Below, in pieces: positions 8,812-18,604 of a DNA stretch of 64,000 nt (its first letter is position 1; the number at the start of each line of letters is the position of its first letter). The DNA lies in NCBI GenBank assembly GCA_027019165.1, contig JALUXC010000012.1:690773-754772 (forward strand), written 5' to 3'. The stretch is from Pseudophaeobacter sp. (GTDB lineage Bacteria > Pseudomonadota > Alphaproteobacteria > Rhodobacterales > Rhodobacteraceae). The position numbers and the translations under genes are program-made. The notes beneath the pieces were generated by a model. That model was given only the letters and a program-made list of their open reading frames with translations, searched no databases and was not told the DNA's origin.

Positions 8812-10014
8812 ATGAAAACCAAATCCGGCTTTGCAACCCGCGCCATCCACCACGCCTATGACCCGATGCAAAACCAGGGCGCCCTGACACCGCCACTTCA
8901 CCTGACATCGACCTTCTCATTTGAAACTGTCGAATCCGGCGGTGAAATGTTTGCAGGCGAGCGTCAGGGACATATCTACAGCCGCATCTCGAACCCGACA
9001 TGCGATTTGCTTGAACAGCGTATTGCCTCGCTCGAAGGCGCCGAAGCCGCTTTGGCTTTGTCCTCCGGAATGGGGGCCATCACCGCCACGCTCTGGAGCC
9101 TTCTCAGCCCCGGTGATGAGGTGATTGTTGATCAGACCCTCTATGGCTGCACCTTTGCCTTCATGCGCCATGGGCTGAGCAAATGGGGCGTGACAATCAC
9201 CCATGTCGACATGACTGACCTGGACCGGCTGCGCGATGCAATCAGTGAGAAAACCCGGGTGGTTTATTTCGAGACCCCCGCCAACCCAAACATGCGACTG
9301 GTGGATATCAAGGCAGCCTCATCCATTGCCCATGGCGCTGGCGCCACTGTGGTGGTCGACAACACCTACGCCACCCCATACCTGACCCGCCCAATCGAAT
9401 TGGGGGCCGATATCGTGGTGCACTCTGCAACAAAGTACCTTGGCGGTCATGGGGACGTGGTCGCTGGCCTTGTTGCAGGCACAGCCGAACAGATCAGTGA
9501 AATCCGCTTGGTGGGAATGAAGGACATGACCGGCGCGGTGATGGCTCCCTTCAATGCGATGCTGATCCTGCGGGGCCTCAAGACCCTCGCCCTTCGCATG
9601 GACCGCCATTGTGCGTCAGCCAAAGCCGTTGCAGCCAATCTTGAGGCCCATCCGGCAGTCCGTTGCGTCCATTTTCCGGGCCTCGAAAGCTTTGAACAGT
9701 TCGAGCTTGCTGCTCGCCAGATGGATCAGCCCGGTGCGATGATCGCCTTTGAGGTCGAGGGTGGCATGACCGGAGGCATTCAGTTCATGAACCGTCTGAG
9801 GATGATCCAGCGCGCTGTGTCGCTTGGCGATGCCGAAACGCTGATCCAGCACCCGGCCTCGATGACCCATTCGACCTACACCGCCGAGGAGCGCGCCCTA
9901 CATGGTATCAGCGATGGGCTGATCCGTCTCTCGGTCGGGCTTGAAGACGTCGATGACATACTGATGGATCTCGATCAAGCTCTCATCGGTGCGAGCCGCC
10001 ACGCTGCCGAATAA
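8812..10014 (+). CDS. mdeA: L-methionine gamma-lyase
   Basis: PLP enzyme that splits methionine into methanethiol, 2-oxobutyrate and ammonia. It has 400 residues. The PLP lysine is in SATKYLGGHGD (Lys208). Two features point to methionine gamma-lyase within the Cys/Met-metabolism PLP family: YGCTF with Cys113, and GMKDMTGAV with Lys237-Asp238. These match the substrate-specificity residues Cys116 and Lys240-Asp241 of the P. putida enzyme. The start ATG at 8812 follows AGAGG. A much longer upstream frame covers mdeR in antisense and is not real. In Roseobacter-group bacteria this enzyme is a source of volatile methanethiol. Confidence 0.93.
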   Translation: MKTKSGFATRAIHHAYDPMQNQGALTPPLHLTSTFSFETVESGGEMFAGERQGHIYSRISNPTCDLLEQRIASLEGAEAALALSSGMGAITATLWSLLSPGDEVIVDQTLYGCTFAFMRHGLSKWGVTITHVDMTDLDRLRDAISEKTRVVYFETPANPNMRLVDIKAASSIAHGAGATVVVDNTYATPYLTRPIELGADIVVHSATKYLGGHGDVVAGLVAGTAEQISEIRLVGMKDMTGAVMAPFNAMLILRGLKTLALRMDRHCASAKAVAANLEAHPAVRCVHFPGLESFEQFELAARQMDQPGAMIAFEVEGGMTGGIQFMNRLRMIQRAVSLGDAETLIQHPASMTHSTYTAEERALHGISDGLIRLSVGLEDVDDILMDLDQALIGASRHAAE

Positions 10015-10038
10015 TTCCTCGCTCAGGAGCGCCAAGTC

Positions 10039-12435
10039 ATGACCGCCGACATTCACCATCTGAAGACCATCGAGCAACGCCTTCTCTGGCTGTCGCATTG
10101 GATGATCCACCATGCCAACCATGTGCGCCCAAAGGTCGACGGAATCAAGGTTGGTGGCCACCAGGCCAGCTCCGCTTCGATGGTGTCGATCATGACGGCG
10201 CTGTATTTCTCGGCACTACGCCCCGAGGACCGGGTCGCTGTAAAGCCCCATGCCGCGCCCATTTTTCATGCAATGCAATATCTTATGGGCAATCAGACTC
10301 GCGAGAAGATGGAGAACTTTCGCGGCTTTGGCGGGGTGCAAAGCTATCCGAGCCGGACCAAGGATGTCGACGATGTTGATTTCTCGACCGGATCGGTTGG
10401 GCTGGGCGTCGCAATGACCTCTTTTGCCTCTCTCATTCAGGATTACATCAAGGCGAAACCATGGGGTCAGGATGCCCCCATGGGCCGCATGGTGGCTCTG
10501 GTGGGAGATGCCGAACTGGATGAGGGCAATATCTACGAGGCGCTACAGGAAGGATGGAAAAACGATCTGCGCAACACCTGGTGGGTGATCGACTACAATC
10601 GACAGTCCCTTGACGGTATCGTGCGCGAAGGCCTGTTCGAGCGGATAGAAAAGATATTCGACGCCTTCGGCTGGGAGGTCATTCGTATCAAACATGGCGC
10701 ATTGCAACGGGCCGCTTTTGAGGAGCCCGGCGGCGACCGGTTGCGTGACTGGATCGACACATGCCCGAACCAGGACTATTCCGCCCTGACCTTCATGGGC
10801 GGCGCGGTCTGGCGCAAGAGGTTGATGGATGATCTGGGCGACCAGGGCGCCGTCAGCGCGCTGATTGAGCGACGCAGCGATAGCAAGCTGGCTGGGCTGA
10901 TGGAAAACCTTGGGGGAAACTGCGTGGAGACCATGGCACAGGTCTTTGCGACAATCGACCATGACCGCCCTACATGTTTTCTGGCCTATACGATCAAGGG
11001 CTGGGGCACACCCATCGCAGGCCACAAGGACAATCATGGCGGGCTTATGAACCCCACCCAATTCGATCAGTGGCAGCGCCACATGGGGGTCGCAAAAGGT
11101 GAGGAATGGGAGCCGCTGGCGACAATCGAGAACCCACAGGCATTCGTAGACTTCCTGTCCCAGATACCTTTCTTTGCAAAGGGCATCCGGCGCTACAGGG
11201 ACCACAAACTCAAGGTCCCGACCATTCAAATCGATACGGCCCGTGAGATCTCCACCCAGATGGCCTTTGGCAAGATTCTGGACGATCTTTCCAAGGGAGA
11301 CAGCCTTCTGGCAGAGCGGATCGTGACCACATCGCCCGACGTCACCGGCACCACCAGCCTTGGCCCCTGGGTCAACCGCCGCAAACTGTTCGCCCGCACC
11401 GCCCAGGCAGATGCATTCATCGAGAACCGGATCCCTTCAACTGCGAAATGGGAATTTGCCCCAGATGGCCAGCATATCGAGCTGGGTATTGCCGAGATGA
11501 ACCTGATGCTGCTTTTGGGGGCTGCGGGGCTGTCCCATTCCCTTTTCGGAAAGAGGCTCATTCCCATCGGCACGGTCTATGATCCCTTTGTGGCGCGCGG
11601 TCTGGATGCATTGAACTATGCCTGCTACCAGGACGCCCGGTTCATCCTGGTGGGCACCCCATCAGGCGTGACGCTGGCGCCGGAGGGGGGAGCGCACCAA
11701 TCGGTTGGCTCGCCTCTGATTGGCATGTCCCAGGATGGGCTGGTCAGTTTCGAACCAGCCTTTGCTGACGAACTGGCCGTGATCATGCAGTGGGCTTTTG
11801 ACTACGTTCAGCGGGACGGGGAAGGCGATCCGGATGAACGCACCTGGCTGCGAGACGAGACCGGCGGATCGGTTTACCTCCGCCTGACCACAAACCCGAT
11901 CGAGCAGCCGGGCAAACGGCATGACGACGCGTTCCGCCAAGGCGCGATTGACGGTGCATACTGGCTGCGCAAACCGGGACCCAATTGCGACGTGATCATC
12001 GCCTATCAGGGCGCGGTCGCCCCGCAAGCGATAAAGGCAGCCGGCCTCATCGGCGAAGGGCGCCGGGATATCGGTGTGCTCGCCGTGACCTCTGCCGACC
12101 GGCTGAATGCCGGATGGACAGCCGCGCAGCGCGCCCGCTCCCGCGGAAACAAGGGCGCGCAGTCTCACATCGAAAACCTGATGGCCACCGTTCCGGCCCA
12201 CTGCAAAATCATCACCGTCATTGACGGCCATCCGGCGACTTTGGCTTGGTTGGGGAGCGTTGCCGGACATCAGACCATTGCGCTGGGCGTGGAGCACTTT
12301 GGCCAAACCGGTACTATCGGAGATCTCTATCGCCACCACGGCATAGATGCCGATGCCATTGTCGAAAAGGTGAACAGGCTGACCGAAGGGAAAAGGGTGC
12401 GCCACCGCGCCACGCCCCAATTTGGTCTAACCTAG
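10039..12435 (+). CDS. mdeB: Thiamine-diphosphate E1 of a 2-oxoacid dehydrogenase (MdeB-like)
   Basis: Homodimeric E1 of the AceE type, 798 residues (AceE is about 890). It has the GD...N thiamine-diphosphate motif (GDAELDEGN from Gly156 to the NRQ at Asn187) and an AceE-like histidine segment IKVGGHQASSASM. In P. putida the gene after mdeA encodes an E1 homologue, MdeB, assigned to 2-oxobutyrate. The same order here, 24 bases after mdeA, implies that it oxidises the 2-oxobutyrate released from methionine. No E2 or E3 gene is nearby, so it would borrow them. Plain pyruvate dehydrogenase E1 is the alternative. Confidence 0.85.
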   Translation: MTADIHHLKTIEQRLLWLSHWMIHHANHVRPKVDGIKVGGHQASSASMVSIMTALYFSALRPEDRVAVKPHAAPIFHAMQYLMGNQTREKMENFRGFGGVQSYPSRTKDVDDVDFSTGSVGLGVAMTSFASLIQDYIKAKPWGQDAPMGRMVALVGDAELDEGNIYEALQEGWKNDLRNTWWVIDYNRQSLDGIVREGLFERIEKIFDAFGWEVIRIKHGALQRAAFEEPGGDRLRDWIDTCPNQDYSALTFMGGAVWRKRLMDDLGDQGAVSALIERRSDSKLAGLMENLGGNCVETMAQVFATIDHDRPTCFLAYTIKGWGTPIAGHKDNHGGLMNPTQFDQWQRHMGVAKGEEWEPLATIENPQAFVDFLSQIPFFAKGIRRYRDHKLKVPTIQIDTAREISTQMAFGKILDDLSKGDSLLAERIVTTSPDVTGTTSLGPWVNRRKLFARTAQADAFIENRIPSTAKWEFAPDGQHIELGIAEMNLMLLLGAAGLSHSLFGKRLIPIGTVYDPFVARGLDALNYACYQDARFILVGTPSGVTLAPEGGAHQSVGSPLIGMSQDGLVSFEPAFADELAVIMQWAFDYVQRDGEGDPDERTWLRDETGGSVYLRLTTNPIEQPGKRHDDAFRQGAIDGAYWLRKPGPNCDVIIAYQGAVAPQAIKAAGLIGEGRRDIGVLAVTSADRLNAGWTAAQRARSRGNKGAQSHIENLMATVPAHCKIITVIDGHPATLAWLGSVAGHQTIALGVEHFGQTGTIGDLYRHHGIDADAIVEKVNRLTEGKRVRHRATPQFGLT

Positions 12436-12566
12436 CGGCGCCGAATGGCCACCGGTGCGATCGCCTCAAACCCCCGGCTTTTTGGGCGATTATCAGATCC
12501 GCCTGCCTTAGGGCTCAAAAGACAACAGAGGCGCACGCGCGTCCGGCCGCGTCCGGCGCAGACAGA

Positions 12567-12610
12567 ACTTTGCCCGAGACCCAATGCCGGGCCTCGGGCA
12601 AAGTCGTTTT
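12567..12610 (+). terminator. Terminator after mdeB
   Basis: Perfect 12-bp inverted repeat (arms 12567-12578 and 12593-12604, ACTTTGCCCGAG and its complement) with a 14-base loop, followed by CGTTTTG. It lies between the convergent mdeB and RTX genes. The opposite strand lacks a T-run after the stem, so plus-strand termination is better supported. Confidence 0.7.
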
Positions 12611-12645
12611 GCAGTAATGCCTGCGGCGCTCGAAAGATCGTCAGA

Positions 12646-15408
12646 TCAGACGATCACCAAATCATCGACAAGGGCCGCGGCGGTCACAGTTCCGTTAAAG
12701 GTGATGGTCTGACCGTCACCAAAGTCGAGGGTGTAAAGGCTGCTTTCAACTGCTCCATAGGTGTCCAGCACCTGTTGCGCAGTCAGGCCGCCGCCCCAGA
12801 TCGCATCGTCCAGCTGCAGCGTGTCCTCACCCGTGATGAAGTCATCGACGACATCCACTCCGTCGCCGTCACCGAAGACAAAGGTATCGGCATAGACACC
12901 GCCCCGCAGGAAGTCATTGCCCGCACCGCCGTCCAGCGTGTCGGTCCCGATGTTGCCATAAAGGCTGTCATTGCCGGACCCGCCATCAAGCGTGTCGTTG
13001 TCGTCCCCGCCAAACAGCTGGTCATCGTCAGCACCGCCAAGAAGCTCATCGTCTCCGGCATTCCCGTAAAGAGTGTCGTCGCCGAAGCTGCCCCAAAGCG
13101 TGTCGATCCCGCCGCCGCCATTCAGCAGATCATCACCAGTCATCCCCAAGAGGGAGTCGGCGCCGTCACCACCGCTGAGTTCGTCGTCACCGTCGCCGCC
13201 GCTGATGAAATCATCGCCGGTATGGCCAAACAAAACATCATCGCCGGTGTTGCCGTAGAGAGTATCATTGTCCTCACCGCCCAGAAGCGTGTCAGAACCG
13301 GTTCCACCGACCAGCGAGTCGTCGCCTGTGCCACCATCGAGCGTGTCATCACCGCCGTTGCCCATCAGGGTATCATTGCCCTCAAGGCCCGAAATGGTGT
13401 CAGCGCTGTCATTCCCTTCCAGAACATCAGGACCGGCGGTGCCTGTGGTTGTGGACGGTACGCCGACTTCGGAACTTTGCGTCGCGGTGTAGAAGCTTTC
13501 CGCTCCCAGAGCCGAGGTAACGCCCTCCAGCGTTACAACCTGGTTGCCATCAATCGAAATCGACAGATCGCTGCCGACCACTGTCTGGGTGATGTTGGTT
13601 GCAGCCATGGCCGTATCGAGCGTGATGTGATCCGCGCCCAACCCGATAAAGCCCAAAGCGTCCTCACCGACGGTGAAGTCGGTCACGACAGAGCCACCGA
13701 CGATCTCGGAAGAGCCCTGCGCCCCGTAGGACAGGATGAACATGTCGCTGCCAGCACCGCCGGTCAGTTCGTTGTCGCCCTGACCTGCAATGTAGTCATC
13801 GCCAGCTCCGCCGACAAAGTCCGCGCCGACATCATGAATGGCAATCTCCTCATAATCCATAAGGAGTTCAGCGCTGTAGAGAGTTGCCGGTTTGACATCA
13901 CCCTTGATGTAGATTGCCAGGTCGAACTTTTCGCTCATGTTGACGCCATTGGCCGACACGTTTCCTGCGTTGTTCTGAAAGCCTGCGCTCAGTGACATGG
14001 GAGAGAAACCGGTAGCCCAGTCCAGCAGGTTGATGACGGTTTGGGTCTCTGCGCCAACCTCATATTTGACCTGATCTTTCTGCGGGTTGGCCGTGGCGCT
14101 CGGATCCGTTGGGATTGTAACGCCTGGCAGATCCTGGCCGTATTTGTCCGGCTTCAGGCGCCAGCGCGGACCGGAGTCGCCATACTCATCCCCATCCAGC
14201 ACAGGTTCAAAGGGCTCTCGATTCATGGTGGTGTACCATGCGTTGGTAAAGCCCTGCTCCCCATCGGCGGCACCGAGGCTGGCCAGATCGCTTGCGGCCC
14301 AGTTGGTGGCCAGATTTGCATCCCGCAGAATTGTCCCGGCTTCGTAGAAGGTGCCGTCGCCAGCGTAGTAGCCGTCGGTGCTGCGCCAGACTTCCCGCGG
14401 GCCTTCACCGTCGTCGTCATAGTCGGTCACGATCTCATAGGTCGGAAGCGTGCCAATCGCAGCCTCGTTCTCCAGATCCTCCGGGCGGATCTGATCGTTT
14501 GGGTTGTTGGTGATGGTGTGGTGCATCACCACCTCGGCCGAAGTGATGCGGTAAAGCGGCTGCAAAGAGTCTTCAGTCGGCCGCATGCTCCATTCTTCCG
14601 GCAGGTCCAATTGGGCTTCAAGACGAATGTCGTTGGGTTTCTTGACCATATTGCCCCAACGATAGAGCAGCTTGCCATCGTCCTTGACCGTTACGGAATA
14701 GTCGGAACTGGCGGCGATGTCGTATTCTACGGTGCTTTCATTTGGATTCAGGATGTCCTTGATATCGACAACGCCATCCTGATTTTCATCCGCAATGGTG
14801 ATGAAACCGCCCGCACCGTCGGAAACAGTCCCATCCAGAAGATCCTGCACCGCGTGGCCGTCATAGTCGCCACCGATCACGATCAGATTGTCATCCAGTG
14901 GATAGGCCGCATCCGGATCACCCGGATATTTCTGGTCAGACAGAATGTTTTGCATGACCACATAATGTTCGGTCGATGCCTTGACCGAATTGCCACCCAG
15001 ACCGGCCAGCCAAGTCCCCAGAACCGCCGGGGTTTTAAAGGTGTCGGTCGGCGCATCGGAGACAACGACACCAATCTGCTCACCTTCGGTGTTGGTCAGA
15101 TTGCCAATGAAACCCTCTTCATATAGCCCGTCGGAAAAGTCTTTTTGCTCCGCTCCCACGAAATCGGTCACGTGATAGCCGAACTCGGAGTTGATCGGGT
15201 ACAGCTCAACGCCGTCCTTTGTCACCGTTGGGTCTGCGGAGAAATCGACAACGGGCATGTCGCCCGCCTCAACGTCGCCTTGCCGAAGACCGTCGAATGT
15301 CCCGGTTACGTCATCCGTACTGAACACATGCGTGACACGATAATCCGGATCGGTATTCAGCGGCTGATCAACATCTTGTGCGTTTTCTGGGTCAATAATG
15401 GTAGCCAT
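12646..15408 (-). CDS. Large acidic RTX (haemolysin-type calcium-binding) protein, probably secreted
   Basis: A 920-residue, strongly acidic protein with no N-terminal signal peptide, as expected for type I secretion. Residues about 656-834 form an array of about 19 RTX nonapeptides (GGxGxDxLx), with a shorter pair near residue 530. The last 86 residues (DTFVFGDGDGVDVVDDF onward, ending DDLVIV) look like a type I secretion C-terminus. Residues around 210 carry DENQDGVVDIKDIL, an EF-hand/dockerin-like calcium loop. The N-terminal 500 residues match no family I recognise. No type I exporter is encoded nearby. It may be a surface-layer or adhesion protein. Confidence 0.85.
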   Translation of the reverse strand: MATIIDPENAQDVDQPLNTDPDYRVTHVFSTDDVTGTFDGLRQGDVEAGDMPVVDFSADPTVTKDGVELYPINSEFGYHVTDFVGAEQKDFSDGLYEEGFIGNLTNTEGEQIGVVVSDAPTDTFKTPAVLGTWLAGLGGNSVKASTEHYVVMQNILSDQKYPGDPDAAYPLDDNLIVIGGDYDGHAVQDLLDGTVSDGAGGFITIADENQDGVVDIKDILNPNESTVEYDIAASSDYSVTVKDDGKLLYRWGNMVKKPNDIRLEAQLDLPEEWSMRPTEDSLQPLYRITSAEVVMHHTITNNPNDQIRPEDLENEAAIGTLPTYEIVTDYDDDGEGPREVWRSTDGYYAGDGTFYEAGTILRDANLATNWAASDLASLGAADGEQGFTNAWYTTMNREPFEPVLDGDEYGDSGPRWRLKPDKYGQDLPGVTIPTDPSATANPQKDQVKYEVGAETQTVINLLDWATGFSPMSLSAGFQNNAGNVSANGVNMSEKFDLAIYIKGDVKPATLYSAELLMDYEEIAIHDVGADFVGGAGDDYIAGQGDNELTGGAGSDMFILSYGAQGSSEIVGGSVVTDFTVGEDALGFIGLGADHITLDTAMAATNITQTVVGSDLSISIDGNQVVTLEGVTSALGAESFYTATQSSEVGVPSTTTGTAGPDVLEGNDSADTISGLEGNDTLMGNGGDDTLDGGTGDDSLVGGTGSDTLLGGEDNDTLYGNTGDDVLFGHTGDDFISGGDGDDELSGGDGADSLLGMTGDDLLNGGGGIDTLWGSFGDDTLYGNAGDDELLGGADDDQLFGGDDNDTLDGGSGNDSLYGNIGTDTLDGGAGNDFLRGGVYADTFVFGDGDGVDVVDDFITGEDTLQLDDAIWGGGLTAQQVLDTYGAVESSLYTLDFGDGQTITFNGTVTAAALVDDLVIV
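12907..13443 (-). repeat. RTX nonapeptide repeat array
   Basis: DNA encoding about 19 tandem nonapeptides rich in GGxGxD. The repeat raises GC and produces long false reading frames on the other strand. Confidence 0.85.
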
Positions 15409-16024
15409 GTCGTCCTCCTAGAGTCACATTCCGTCGGGAGAAACAGGCATGCCGTTCTGAGAAAACCTCTGCAGATCATCCCCAGTTACCGTAGGCGCAA
15501 GGCAGCCCCCCCTTTGACCAGAACCAAGTACCATTCGTCTTTCTGAATGTGTTTGATTTATGTCAAATTAAAACTGAATGCCCTGCACATCGTTCAACTT
15601 GGTGTTGACGAATGAGATCCATTCAAGACCCCTGCCCCTGAATTGCCCAGGAAAACCCCCGGCAAACCGGGCCCGAACCGGACAAGATCTCAATCAGGCA
15701 TCGACCCGTCAAAAAGATCGAACAATCAACCGGCATCTCAATTCCTGACGGTCGTGGTCCACAGGCGGGGCTTTGGCATGTTGCACCTCCCCCCAGGGCC
15801 CGAGGCGGAAAACGTCTGACGACCAGTTTTTCAGCAGCATGACAATTCAATGGCGCTGCCCTGGCCCACGATGGTCAATCTTTATCGGAACGGACTTGAT
15901 CGGCTATTGAATAAACGCCAACATGCATATTGGATCCACGAAAAAGAGATCCGCACCAAAGTACCAAGTGACAAGCTCACCGCCGGGACAGGTCGGGAGT
16001 GGTTCAGACAACAGGGAGTAAAAA
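15409..16024. other. 616-base intergenic region between the RTX gene and the ABC importer
   Basis: No convincing gene. It should hold the divergent promoters of the RTX gene and the importer. The FNR-like box at 15553-15566 and a short GC hairpin at 15658-15671 are the only structures I can point to. A plus-strand open frame from 15850 overlaps the importer start out of frame and is not supported. Confidence 0.6.
15553..15566. promoter_or_regulatory. FNR/CRP-family-like binding site
   Basis: The plus strand reads TTGAT-TTAT-GTCAA; the minus strand reads TTGAC-ATAA-ATCAA. Either fits the TTGA-N6-TCAA core recognised by FNR-type regulators such as FnrL. It is 145 bases upstream of the RTX gene and about 460 upstream of the importer gene, so the RTX gene is the likelier target. 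Confidence 0.45.
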
Positions 16025-17584
16025 ATGTACCTCAAAAAAATGTTTACGGTCTCGCTATTGGCAATGACCGTAGCCAGCCCGGCGCTGGCGGAGAATGTCC
16101 TGCGATGGACCAGCCAGGGTGACGCCCTGACCATGGACCCGCATTCGCAGAATGAAGGGCCGACCATCGCCATGAACGGGCAGATCTATGAATCGCTTGT
16201 GACCCGCGATGCGGATCTGAACCTGCAGCCGGAACTCGCCGAAAGCTGGGAAGCAGGCGCAGACGGATGGACATTCAAGCTTCGCCAGGGCGTAAAGTTC
16301 CACGATGGTTCGGATTTCACCGCCGAAGATGTGGTATTCTCGTTCGAGCGGGCAAAACACGAAGCCTCCGACTATAAAGAGCAGGCCAAGAACGTGGTTT
16401 CGGTTGAGGTGATCGACGATTACACCGTCAAGCTGGTCACCGACGGGCCAAACCCGATTTTGCCAAACCAGCTGACCTCGATCTACATGATGGACAAGGG
16501 CTGGTCCGAAGCCAACAATGTTGTTGCACCACAAGACTTCAAGGCCAAGGAAGAAACCTTTGCCGTGCGCAATTCCAATGGCACCGGGCCCTTCACTCTG
16601 GTCAGCCGTGCCCCGGATGAACTGACGGTTTTGGCCCGCAACGCCGATTGGTGGGGCAATGACGTCTTCCCCGGCAACATCGACAAAATCGAATACCGCC
16701 CGATCTCGAACGCTGCCACCCGTGTTGCTGCCCTGCTGTCTGGTGAAGTCGATTTCGTTCTCGACCCGCCGCTGCAGGATCTCAAGCGCATCGAGGGCGC
16801 CGATGGTCTGGGAGTTTCCACCGTCGCGCAGATCCGCTCGATCTTCTTTGGCATGGATCAGGGTATCGACCAGCTACGCAGCTCGGACGTCGAAGGAAAC
16901 CCCTTCAAAGACAAGCGGGTACGCGAAGCCTTTAACCTTGCCATCGACAAGGCCGCGATCCAGCGTGTCGTGATGGAGGGGCTGTCTTTCCCGACCGGTA
17001 TGATCACCCCGCCGGGTGTTCTGGGTAACACGCCCGAGAACGACACCTCCTACGGCTATGATCCGGAAAAGGCAAAGGCACTGCTGGCCGAAGCTGGCTA
17101 TCCCGATGGGTTCTCGATCCAGCTGGATTGCCCGAACAACCGCTACAACAACGACGAAAAGATCTGTCAGGCTGCGGTTGCTATGCTGGCCAAGGTTGGC
17201 GTCAAGGTGAACCTTGATGCGATCCCGAAAGCGCAGCACTTCCCCAAGATTCAGAAGCGTGAATCTGATTTCTACATGCTGGGCTGGGGTGTTCCGACGC
17301 TCGACAGCCACTATGTCTTCTCCTACCTGCTGGACGGCAAAGGTTCCTGGAACGCGACCGGCTATGACAACGCCCGCGTGAACGAGATCACCAGCGCCAT
17401 CACAACCGAGATCGACATCGACAAGCGTACTGCGCTGATTGGTGAGGCCTGGGATCTGGTAAAGGCCGATATCCCTTATGTTCCGATCCATCACCAGGTT
17501 CTGGCCTGGGGCATTTCCGACAAGGTCGAAATTCCGATCTCTGCGGACGACGCCTTCCGCCCGCGCTTTGCCGTGATGAAGTAA
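16025..17584 (+). CDS. ABC importer periplasmic substrate-binding protein (peptide/opine/nickel family)
   Basis: Periplasmic ligand-binding protein of 519 residues, SBP_bac_5 family. The signal peptide (MYLKKMFTVSLLAMTVASPALA) ends in a signal peptidase I site near residue 22. The mature protein starts ENVLRWTSQGDALTMDPHSQNEG and has LAESWEAGADGWTFKLRQGVKFHDG, the family signature region. It heads a four-gene operon with two permeases and a double ATPase. The ligand is unknown; dipeptides, oligopeptides or opine-like compounds are all possible. The ATG at 16025 has GGGAG upstream. Confidence 0.93.
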   Translation: MYLKKMFTVSLLAMTVASPALAENVLRWTSQGDALTMDPHSQNEGPTIAMNGQIYESLVTRDADLNLQPELAESWEAGADGWTFKLRQGVKFHDGSDFTAEDVVFSFERAKHEASDYKEQAKNVVSVEVIDDYTVKLVTDGPNPILPNQLTSIYMMDKGWSEANNVVAPQDFKAKEETFAVRNSNGTGPFTLVSRAPDELTVLARNADWWGNDVFPGNIDKIEYRPISNAATRVAALLSGEVDFVLDPPLQDLKRIEGADGLGVSTVAQIRSIFFGMDQGIDQLRSSDVEGNPFKDKRVREAFNLAIDKAAIQRVVMEGLSFPTGMITPPGVLGNTPENDTSYGYDPEKAKALLAEAGYPDGFSIQLDCPNNRYNNDEKICQAAVAMLAKVGVKVNLDAIPKAQHFPKIQKRESDFYMLGWGVPTLDSHYVFSYLLDGKGSWNATGYDNARVNEITSAITTEIDIDKRTALIGEAWDLVKADIPYVPIHHQVLAWGISDKVEIPISADDAFRPRFAVMK

Positions 17585-17635
17585 ATTGAGCCTTGGGGCG
17601 GGTGTCAGGCCCGCCCCTCTTGCTCTGGGGGACAA

Positions 17636-18604
17636 ATGACCACCTTCATTCTCAAACGCCTTGCCCAGTCATTGCTCGTCATGGCTGTGGTTTCGGCTAT
17701 CAGTTTTTCCTTGTTCAACTTCGTCGGGGATCCGGTCAACAATATGGTCGGCCAAGACGCCACGCGTGAACAACGGATCGAAATCCGCCAGCAACTGGGC
17801 CTGGATGATCCGATCCTGACGCAGTACACCCGTTTCATGGGCAATATGCTGAGTGGCGATTTCGGCCTCAGCTACCGGATCAAACGGCCTGTGGACGAGT
17901 TGATCCTTGAACGCCTGCCCGCCACGCTGGAACTGGTGTTTGTCAGCGCAATCATCGCCTTGCTGGTCGGAGTTACACTGGGCGTCTATACCGGAATTCG
18001 GCGCAAATCCTGGGTTAGCCGGGTAATCCTGTCGACCTCTCTCATCGGGGTGAGCCTGCCGACCTTTATCATCGGCATTGCGCTGATCTATGTCTTTGCG
18101 GTGCATCTGCGCTGGCTGCCGTCATCGGGGCGCAGCGGGACGGTGGACCTTGGCTGGTGGAAAACCTCGCTGCTGACGGTCGACGGATGGCGCGCGATCC
18201 TGCTCCCTGCGATCACACTGTCGCTGTTCCAGCTGACTCTGATCCTGCGATTGGTGCGGGCCGAGATGATGGAGGTGATGCGCACCGATTTCATCAAATT
18301 CGCCCGCGCCCGCGGACTGGCCGAGCGCGCCATCAACTTCCGCCATGCGCTGCGCAACACTCTGGTACCTGTGATCACCATCATCGGCCTCAACATCGGT
18401 GGGCTGATCGCCTTTTCCGTCATCACCGAGACCGTGTTCCAGTGGCCCGGCACCGGGTTGATGTTCATCCAAGCCGTTGATTTCGTGGATGTGCCGATCA
18501 TGGCCGCCTATCTGGTCTTTGTCGCCCTGCTCTTTGTTCTGATCAATCTGATCGTCGATATCCTCTACTTCGTCGTCGATCCTCGTATTCGCCTGGGGTC
18601 CTGA
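17636..18604 (+). CDS. ABC importer permease, DppB/OppB type
   Basis: Inner-membrane permease of 322 residues with about six membrane segments. It starts MTTFILKRLAQSLLVM and has the BPD_transp_1 coupling segment DFIKFARARGLAERAINFRHALRNTLVP and the WPGTGLMFIQAV region of OppB-like proteins. The gene lies 51 bases after the binding protein and its stop shares one base with the start of the next permease. Confidence 0.93.
   Translation: MTTFILKRLAQSLLVMAVVSAISFSLFNFVGDPVNNMVGQDATREQRIEIRQQLGLDDPILTQYTRFMGNMLSGDFGLSYRIKRPVDELILERLPATLELVFVSAIIALLVGVTLGVYTGIRRKSWVSRVILSTSLIGVSLPTFIIGIALIYVFAVHLRWLPSSGRSGTVDLGWWKTSLLTVDGWRAILLPAITLSLFQLTLILRLVRAEMMEVMRTDFIKFARARGLAERAINFRHALRNTLVPVITIIGLNIGGLIAFSVITETVFQWPGTGLMFIQAVDFVDVPIMAAYLVFVALLFVLINLIVDILYFVVDPRIRLGS

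Noticed and set aside
12445-13995. 516-residue plus-strand frame opposite the RTX gene
   Set aside because: It is the mirror of the repeat-rich, high-GC RTX array. Its protein is monotonous in Ile/Val/Ala with no domain, and the minus-strand gene is clearly real.
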